In this document: positions 58,679-64,000 of the stretch, piece by piece
Position numbering within the stretch: position 1 is the stretch's first letter
Layout: every line of letters begins with the position of its first letter
Assembly (NCBI RefSeq): GCF_021398735.1
Contig: NZ_CP090349.1
Span: 2,613,001 to 2,677,000, forward strand
Length of the DNA: 64,000 bases
Origin: Methylobacterium oryzae
GTDB taxonomy: Bacteria > Pseudomonadota > Alphaproteobacteria > Rhizobiales > Beijerinckiaceae
Direction: 5' to 3'
Notes under the pieces: generated by a model
What the model was told of the DNA's origin: nothing
What the model saw: the letters and a program-made list of their open reading frames with translations, nothing else
Database searches by the model: none
Translations under genes and position numbers: made by a program

Positions 58679-59329
58679 ATGACCGACAAGGACCTGCGCC
58701 GCGACGTTCTCGACGAGCTCGACTTCGACCCCAGCCTCGACGCGGGCGACATCGGCGTCGCCGTCTCGGACGGCGTCGTGACGCTCACCGGCCACGTCGG
58801 CAGCTACGCCGAGAAGGTCGAGGCCGAGCGCGCCGTCCGGCGCGTCCGGGGCGTGCGCGCCATCGCCCAGGAGATCCAGGTCCGATACGCGGACGCGAAG
58901 AAGGTCGCCGACGACCAGATCGCCGCGCGGGCGCTGGCCATCATCGACTGGTCCGTCCACCTGCCGAAGCGGGCCATCCAGGTGACGGTCGCCGGTGGCT
59001 GGGTCACCCTCACCGGCGCGGTTCACTGGCAGTACCAGTCGGCGGGCGCCGAGGCGGCGGTCCGCAAGCTCACCGGTGTGCACGGGGTGACGAACCACAT
59101 CGAGGTCAGGCCCGAGGCCCGCCCGGATGCGGTCAAGGACAAGATCCTGGAGGCGTTCCGGCGCAGCGTCATGTTCGAGGCGGACGGGATCAAGGTCACC
59201 GTCACGGGCGACAAGGTCACGCTGGAGGGGGCGGTGTCGGCCTGGACGGAGCGCGACGCCGCCGAGCGCGCGGCCTGGTCGGTGCCGGGCGTCCGCGCCG
59301 TCGAGGACCGCATCGTCGCCCTGAGTTGA
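58679..59329 (+). CDS. Triple BON-domain protein
   Basis: 216 residues with three BON repeats: DIGVAVSDGVVTLTGHVGSYAEK, AIQVTVAGGWVTLTGAVHWQYQ and GIKVTVTGDKVTLEGAVSAWTER, each ending in V.GV..V or similar. No signal peptide, so unlike OsmY it is probably cytoplasmic. BON domains bind membranes or small ligands. ATG 58679 (AGGAGAAG upstream) or ATG 58664 (GGGAGAGAG upstream) are both plausible. First gene of a three-gene unit with a FixK-type box. Confidence 0.85.
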   Translation: MTDKDLRRDVLDELDFDPSLDAGDIGVAVSDGVVTLTGHVGSYAEKVEAERAVRRVRGVRAIAQEIQVRYADAKKVADDQIAARALAIIDWSVHLPKRAIQVTVAGGWVTLTGAVHWQYQSAGAEAAVRKLTGVHGVTNHIEVRPEARPDAVKDKILEAFRRSVMFEADGIKVTVTGDKVTLEGAVSAWTERDAAERAAWSVPGVRAVEDRIVALS

Positions 59330-59340
59330 GGAGGACCACC

Positions 59341-59811
59341 ATGTCCGTAGAGATGCACGGGTCCGATGCAGTCGCACCGCCGCTCGGGCCGCGGCCCGAG
59401 ACCGGGGCTGCCCCGGCCGCGATGTTCCGCGTGACCCTGACGCTGGCGCGCTGCCCGGAGCATCCGGACGGCAGCGTAGGGCGGGGATACCAGATCGTTG
59501 CTCCGCTCGGACCGGACGGGCGCCTCGACGCGGCGCTCTGGCGCGAGATCCGGGATCACTGCCGGGTGCGACGGTTCTGGGTCGGCGAGCGCGACCGCCA
59601 TGGCCGGCTCGTCCACCGCGCCGGCGGAGAGGGCGGGGCGACCTGGCTGATCGACTATGCCGACTGGACGAACGAGGACGACGAGCCCGGTTACCACCTC
59701 GGCACACACGCCTTCGTCGAGGGCGAGTACGTCTCGATCCGCGATGCCGGCGACGAGACCTACCGCACCTTCAGGGTCTCCCACGTCAGCCGCGTCGAGG
59801 CGGGGGCTTAG
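59341..59811 (+). CDS. Hypothetical protein in the BON operon
   Basis: 156 residues. About 30 disordered N-terminal residues precede a compact domain with RVTLTLARCPEHPDGSVGRGY, WLIDYADWTNEDDEPGYHLGTHAFVEGEYVSI and TFRVSHV. The last part looks like an all-beta domain. No membrane segment or leader. GAGGAGG precedes the ATG, 11 bases after the BON stop. No family recognised by me; similar proteins occur in stress clusters of this order. Confidence 0.7.
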   Translation: MSVEMHGSDAVAPPLGPRPETGAAPAAMFRVTLTLARCPEHPDGSVGRGYQIVAPLGPDGRLDAALWREIRDHCRVRRFWVGERDRHGRLVHRAGGEGGATWLIDYADWTNEDDEPGYHLGTHAFVEGEYVSIRDAGDETYRTFRVSHVSRVEAGA

Positions 59812-59814
59812 GCC

Positions 59815-60066
59815 ATGAGGCAGGCATCGACGACCCTTCCGTCCCACCCTCCGCGCTCGGATTTCGAGCTCGCGGAGAATGCCCTGCTGACGCTGTGGCG
59901 CACCTTCTGGCTCGACCTCCCGCTCGCCTGGGCGGGCGAGGTCGACCGGCTCCTGTATCGATGGGCGCAGCCGGTCGATATGGGTGACTGCCTCTTCGGC
60001 CTCGACGTCGGTCACGGGGACGGCGAGCGCGAACGGGCGCCGGGTCGGAGCCAGGACACGGTTTAG
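59815..60066 (+). CDS. Small hypothetical protein
   Basis: 83 residues, 3 bases after the preceding stop, so very likely co-translated. The core FELAENALLTLWRTFWLDLPLAWAGEVDRLLYRW is amphipathic helical with many aromatic residues, as in small membrane-associated proteins; the C-terminus is polar. No family recognised. Confidence 0.6.
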   Translation: MRQASTTLPSHPPRSDFELAENALLTLWRTFWLDLPLAWAGEVDRLLYRWAQPVDMGDCLFGLDVGHGDGERERAPGRSQDTV

Positions 60067-60162
60067 GCGCCCTTCCGCCGCCGACCGTCAGGCCGGCCTG
60101 CGGGGAATGCCGCCGAACCGGGTTCGGGCCAGGCAGGGCGGACGGTGGTCCGGACCGATTTT

Positions 60163-60176
60163 TTGATTCACCGCAA
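60163..60176. promoter_or_regulatory. FixK/FNR-type box before the second Crp/Fnr gene
   Basis: TTGATTCACCGCAA, centred 66 bases before ATG 60236, fits TTG(A/C)-N6-(T/G)CAA. It lies in an A/T-richer patch. Confidence 0.68.
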
Positions 60177-60235
60177 AGCGGGGTCGCATCGAGTCGGCAA
60201 CCTGTCTTCCGTTCCGTGGAACTAGGGGGCGCATC

Positions 60236-61117
60236 ATGTCCATGGCCGACGGGGAGATACGTTCGAGGACGAACCAACCGAATGCCTACGACCGGCGCGA
60301 GCCACCTCCCGGCCCGACGTATCCGTCGACGCCGCCGCGAGGGCCGCAACCGGGCAATGGGAAGACCGTTCGCGGTCCGATCCATGCGTCAGGCGTGGAC
60401 TGGACCTTAACCCTCAGGCGCAAGCTGGATCGGTCCGGTGTTCCGGCCCACGAGGCCGATGCCCTCGCCGCGTCCGTGTCACGGGTCGTCACGGTAGAGG
60501 CCGACCGGGAGATCGTGCGCGAGGACGACGAACCGGCCGAATGCCGGCTTCTCCTGGATGGCTGGACCTGCCGGTACATCCCCTTGGAGACCGCCCGGCC
60601 CCAGATCCTCGCGCTGCAGCTTCCCGGGGACTTCCTGGACCTGCAGGGCCTCGTCCGTCGGCGGGTGGACCACGTGGTCGCCTCGCTCACGCCCTGTCGC
60701 GTCGCGGTCATCCCGCACGATGCCTTGCGGGACCTCACGGAGCGGCATTCCGGCATCGGCCGCATGGTGCATTTCGAAACGGCGGTCGAGCTGGCCACCG
60801 CCCGCCGCTGGCTCCTGAACGCAGCCCACCGCCCAGCGTACGAAGGGTTCGCGCACCTGATTTGCGAACTCTTCACGCGGGCGGCGGCCGCCGGCATCGC
60901 CGAGGCGTCCCGGTTTCCCATGCCGTTGACGCAGGCGGAATTCGGCAGCGCCATGGGCCTGACGTCGGTCCACGCGAACCGCACCCTGAAGAGGCTTCGC
61001 CAGGCCGGGCTAATCTCGTGGCGATGCCGGTGGATGACCATCGAGGATTGGGACGGGCTGGCCGAGGTCGCCGAGTTCGATCCCGCTTACCTGAAGGGCG
61101 AACACCCGACGTCCTGA
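60236..61117 (+). CDS. Crp/Fnr-family regulator with altered recognition helix
   Basis: 293 residues. A Pro-rich N-terminal extension (about 1-60) precedes the beta-roll sensor domain (CRLLLDGWTCRYIPLETARPQILALQLPGDFLDLQG) and a helix-turn-helix (LTQAEFGSAMGLTSVHANRTLKRLRQAGLI). The recognition helix reads SVHANRTL, lacking the E..SR of FixK/Fnr, so it should read another DNA site. It is itself preceded by a FixK-type box. Its signal and targets are unknown. Confidence 0.85.
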   Translation: MSMADGEIRSRTNQPNAYDRREPPPGPTYPSTPPRGPQPGNGKTVRGPIHASGVDWTLTLRRKLDRSGVPAHEADALAASVSRVVTVEADREIVREDDEPAECRLLLDGWTCRYIPLETARPQILALQLPGDFLDLQGLVRRRVDHVVASLTPCRVAVIPHDALRDLTERHSGIGRMVHFETAVELATARRWLLNAAHRPAYEGFAHLICELFTRAAAAGIAEASRFPMPLTQAEFGSAMGLTSVHANRTLKRLRQAGLISWRCRWMTIEDWDGLAEVAEFDPAYLKGEHPTS

Positions 61118-61157
61118 CCGGGAAGTCTCGCAGTGGCTTGCCCGGCGACAGGCGCGC

Positions 61158-62273
61158 TCACGTCAGGGCGAGCGCTTCGGTCACCGACAGGGCGATCTCG
61201 CGCTCCTCGTTCGCGGGCACGATGCGGATCGTGACCGCCGAGCCGGGCGCCTCGATCCTCGCCTCGCCGCCGGCATTGGCCACGTCGTCGAGCGCGACGC
61301 CCGCGAACGCAAGCCCGCGACAGACCGCGACGCGGACCTGCGCGGAATGCTCGCCGATGCCGCCGGTGAAGACGACGGTGTCGACCCCGCCGAGTGCGGC
61401 GATGAGGGAGCCCGCTTCCCGCACGATCCGGTAAGCGAACAGGTCCAGGGCCTCACGCGCTCCCGGCGCGTCGCTCGCCTCCAGGACCCGCACGTCGTCA
61501 CTGATGCCGGAGACGCCGAGAAGGCCCGACCGCTCGTTCAGGAGCTCGGCCACCGCGTCGGGCGACAGGCCACGCTCCCGGATCAGGTGCAGCACGAGGC
61601 CGGGGTCGACCGCCCCGCTGCGGGTGCCCATCATCACCCCGTCGAGCGTCGTGAAGCCCATCGTCGTGGCGACGCTGCGCCCGTCCCGGATCGCGCACAG
61701 GCTCGCCCCGTGCCCGAGATGGGCGGCCAGTACCCGCCCTGTTGGATAACTTCGGGCGAGATGGGCGTAGGACAGCCCGTGGAAGCCGAAGCGCACGAGC
61801 CCCTCATCGATGAGGGCGCGCGGCAGCGGGTAGAGTTGGGCGAGCCGATCCTGCGTCCTGTGGAAGGCCGTATCGAAACAGGCGACCTGCGGCAGGCGCG
61901 GCCACGTCTCCCCGACCGCCCGGATGCAGGCCAGGGCCTGCGGCTGGTGCGCCGGTGCCAGCGGCACCAGTCCCTCCAACGTGACCATGACGTCCGCATC
62001 GAGGCGGACCGGCGCCGCGTGGCGCAAGCCGCCATGGACGACGCGGTGACCGGCCGCCGTCGGCGCGTAGGGCAGTCGGTCGAACAGCCAGCGGGCGACG
62101 GTCGCGTGGTCACCCTGTGGTGGCCGTTCGCCGACCACCGGCTCGCCATCGACCGACAGCTTCGGGTGCGTCCCGGTGCCGGCGACGTGGGTGCGCCAGA
62201 CCGGTGCGTCGACGCCGGGCCGGAACAGGGCACAGCGCAGGCTGGACGATCCGGCGTTGAGAACGAGGATCAT
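61158..62273 (-). CDS. ackA: Acetate kinase
   Basis: 371 residues. Makes ATP from acetyl phosphate. Motifs: ILVLNAGSSSLRCAL, GHRVVHGGLRHA, VRFGFHGLSYAHLAR, AAHLGHGASLCAI, MMGTRSGAVDPGLVL and VFTGGIGEHSAQVRVAV. It is about 25 residues shorter than the E. coli enzyme, with the loss spread over loops. It begins 9 bases after the phosphoketolase stop, so the two form one operon converting sugar phosphate to acetate plus ATP. Confidence 0.93.
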   Translation of the reverse strand: MILVLNAGSSSLRCALFRPGVDAPVWRTHVAGTGTHPKLSVDGEPVVGERPPQGDHATVARWLFDRLPYAPTAAGHRVVHGGLRHAAPVRLDADVMVTLEGLVPLAPAHQPQALACIRAVGETWPRLPQVACFDTAFHRTQDRLAQLYPLPRALIDEGLVRFGFHGLSYAHLARSYPTGRVLAAHLGHGASLCAIRDGRSVATTMGFTTLDGVMMGTRSGAVDPGLVLHLIRERGLSPDAVAELLNERSGLLGVSGISDDVRVLEASDAPGAREALDLFAYRIVREAGSLIAALGGVDTVVFTGGIGEHSAQVRVAVCRGLAFAGVALDDVANAGGEARIEAPGSAVTIRIVPANEEREIALSVTEALALT

Positions 62274-62282
62274 CGTGCGCTC

Positions 62283-64000
62283 TCAGGTGACGACCGTCCA
62301 ACCGTCCACGGTGCCCGACCGGCCGGGCTCGTCCGCGTCGGTCGGGCCGCACTGCATGATGTCACCCTCGATCCGGCGGTCGTGGTCCTCGGGCGCGTGC
62401 CGTCCCGACCAGGTCCAGTCCCGCACCTCCGGCAGGTCGTCGCCTGTCCGGCGGACGTGCTCGCGATGGGCGGCCAACGCGTCCCGGAGCGCCTCCTCGG
62501 CATGCGCGGCGCGGGCGCCCAGTCGTGCCACGGACCGGATCGCGGCCTGGGCGAGGTGGAACCGGTCGAGCCGGTTCAGCACGCACATGTCGAAGGGCGT
62601 AGTCGTCGTGCCCTCCTCGATGAAGCCGTGGACGTGGAAGTTGCCGTGGTTCGTCCGCTTGTATGTCAGCCTGTGGATCAGCCACGGATAGCCGTGGTAG
62701 GCGAACACCACCGGCCGGTCGCGCGTGAACAGGCTGTCGAAGGTCGGGTCGTCGAGCCCGTGCGGGTGCGTCCCGGGCGCCGGCAGCGTCATCAGGTCGA
62801 CCACGTTGACGACCCGGACCCGCATCTCCGGGACGTGTAGGCGCAGCCAGTCCACCGCGGCGAGCGTCTCCTGGGTCGGGACGTCGCCAGCGCAGGCCAT
62901 CACCACGTCGGGCTCCGCCTCGCCCTCGTTCGAGGCCCATTCCCAGGTCCCGACGCCGGCGGCGCAGTGCCGGACGGCCTCGTCCAGGCTCAGCCACTGC
63001 AGGGCGGGCTGCTTACCGGCCACGACGACGTTGATGCGGTCGTGGGTCCGCAGGCAGTGGTCCATGGCGCAGAGAAGCGTGTTCGCGTCCGGCGGCAGGT
63101 AGATCCGCGCCGTGTCCCCGCGCTTGTTCGCCACGAAGTCGATGAAGCCCGGGTCCTGGTGGCTGAAGCCGTTGTGGTCCTGCCGCCAGACGTGGGACGA
63201 GAGTAGGATGTTCAGGGACGGGACCGGCCGGCGCCAGGGCAGGTCGCGCGAGGACTTCAGCCACTTGGCGTGCTGGTTCACCATGGAATCGACGACGTGG
63301 GCGAAGGCCTCGTAGGTGGCGAACAGGCCGTGCCGCCCGGTCAGCACGTAACCCTCCAGCCAGCCCTCGCAGAGATGTTCGCTCAGCACCTCCATGACTC
63401 GGCCGTCGCGCCGGAGGTGGTCGTCGCCGGGGACGATCTCCTCCTGCCAGGCCCGGCCGGTCACCTCGAAGACCGCGTCGAGGCGGTTCGAGGCGGTCTC
63501 GTCCGGCCCCATCAGGCGGAAGTTCCGGCTCCGCGCGTTCAGCGTCATCACCTCCCGAAGGTAGGTCCCGAGCGCGCGGGTGGCCTCGCCCCTGGTGCGG
63601 CCGGGTTCCGGCACGGCAACGGCGACGCGGCCTAGGTCCGGTAGGCGTAGCGGGGCGCTCCCGTGCGCGTTGGCGTGCGGGTTGGCCGATATGCGCCGCG
63701 CTCCTTTGGGCGGAAGTGTCGCGAGGTCGGGTACGAGCGAGCCGTCCTCGGCGAACAACTCCTCCGGCCTGTAGGAGCGCAGCCAAGCCTCCAGGATCGC
63801 GCGGTGCTCCGCGTCATCCCGCACGGCCGCCACGGGCACTTGGTGCGAGCGCCAGGTGCCCTCGACGGGCTTGCCGTCCACCCGGTCCGGCCCCGTCCAG
63901 CCCTTGGGGCTGCGCAGCACGATCATGGGCCACCGCGGACGCCCTGGCTCGCCGCGGACGGCGCGCCTGCGGATCTCCGCGATGGCGTCGAAGGACGCAT
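62283..64000 (-). CDS. xfp: Xylulose-5-/fructose-6-phosphate phosphoketolase, N-terminus outside window
   Basis: The last 571 residues are present; the frame runs off at base 64000 and a full enzyme has about 790. It splits xylulose-5-P or fructose-6-P with phosphate into acetyl phosphate and an aldose phosphate, using ThDP. Seen are [87 protein letters not shown] and the C-terminal [18 protein letters not shown]. ackA follows directly. Confidence 0.95.
   Translation of the reverse strand, partial: ASFDAIAEIRRRAVRGEPGRPRWPMIVLRSPKGWTGPDRVDGKPVEGTWRSHQVPVAAVRDDAEHRAILEAWLRSYRPEELFAEDGSLVPDLATLPPKGARRISANPHANAHGSAPLRLPDLGRVAVAVPEPGRTRGEATRALGTYLREVMTLNARSRNFRLMGPDETASNRLDAVFEVTGRAWQEEIVPGDDHLRRDGRVMEVLSEHLCEGWLEGYVLTGRHGLFATYEAFAHVVDSMVNQHAKWLKSSRDLPWRRPVPSLNILLSSHVWRQDHNGFSHQDPGFIDFVANKRGDTARIYLPPDANTLLCAMDHCLRTHDRINVVVAGKQPALQWLSLDEAVRHCAAGVGTWEWASNEGEAEPDVVMACAGDVPTQETLAAVDWLRLHVPEMRVRVVNVVDLMTLPAPGTHPHGLDDPTFDSLFTRDRPVVFAYHGYPWLIHRLTYKRTNHGNFHVHGFIEEGTTTTPFDMCVLNRLDRFHLAQAAIRSVARLGARAAHAEEALRDALAAHREHVRRTGDDLPEVRDWTWSGRHAPEDHDRRIEGDIMQCGPTDADEPGRSGTVDGWTVVT

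Overview
The window is GC-rich, densely coded alphaproteobacterial chromosome, most likely Methylobacterium or a close relative in the Hyphomicrobiales. This is inferred from the high GC, the FixLJ/FixK regulators, the F1-ATPase zeta-type inhibitor (DUF1476), the MetF/MetH locus headed by an ArsR-methyltransferase regulator, and four copies of a roughly 90-bp inverted-repeat element between genes. No marker gene fixes the species.

Layout. 1-38.4 kb looks like ordinary core and accessory chromosome. It carries ppiB (partial), mobA, the Fe-S carrier mrp, a PPOX-fold stress protein, pncB, a Tat-exported MmgE/PrpD protein, an AI-2E-type permease, hisN, and a P5-like exported protein followed by ycjX and ycjF. 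After these come uvsE, a YihY membrane protein, msrB, a CYTH-fold protein that has lost its catalytic residues, dctA with a ROK sugar kinase, and a bestrophin. A methionine-cycle block follows (ArsR-methyltransferase regulator, metF, metH). At 29.1-38.4 kb is a sugar-acid catabolic locus: lactonase, IlvD-type dehydratase, MFS carrier and RraA-like aldolase on the minus strand, then a GntR regulator, a TPP enzyme and a ketoglutarate-semialdehyde-type dehydrogenase on the plus strand. Two copies of one 12-bp site flank the GntR gene.

At 38.44 kb a tRNA-Gln(TTG) is followed by a tyrosine recombinase, the usual left end of an integrated element. Next come a remnant of an XRE regulator and a complete IS3-family insertion sequence (40724-42043) with clear terminal inverted repeats.

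From 42.4 kb to the window end lies a low-oxygen/energy-stress cluster. It holds a TPC-motif P1B ATPase, two tandem-domain universal stress proteins, a small c-type cytochrome, haem-PAS FixL and FixJ, a lone receiver, and a DUF2147 protein. It continues with an RND efflux operon under a TetR repressor, an SPW-repeat membrane protein, FixK, a DUF1476 protein, a triple-BON protein, a second Crp/Fnr protein, acetate kinase and phosphoketolase (partial). Eight 14-bp sites matching TTG(A/C)-N6-(T/G)CAA, the FixK/FNR pattern, lie in this part, mostly 60-125 bp before start codons. A FixJ-like inverted repeat precedes fixK. The coherent reading is a FixL-FixJ-FixK cascade controlling metal export, stress proteins, restraint of ATP hydrolysis and phosphoketolase/acetate-kinase ATP production when oxygen is short. 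That integrated reading is inference; the sites and genes are seen directly.
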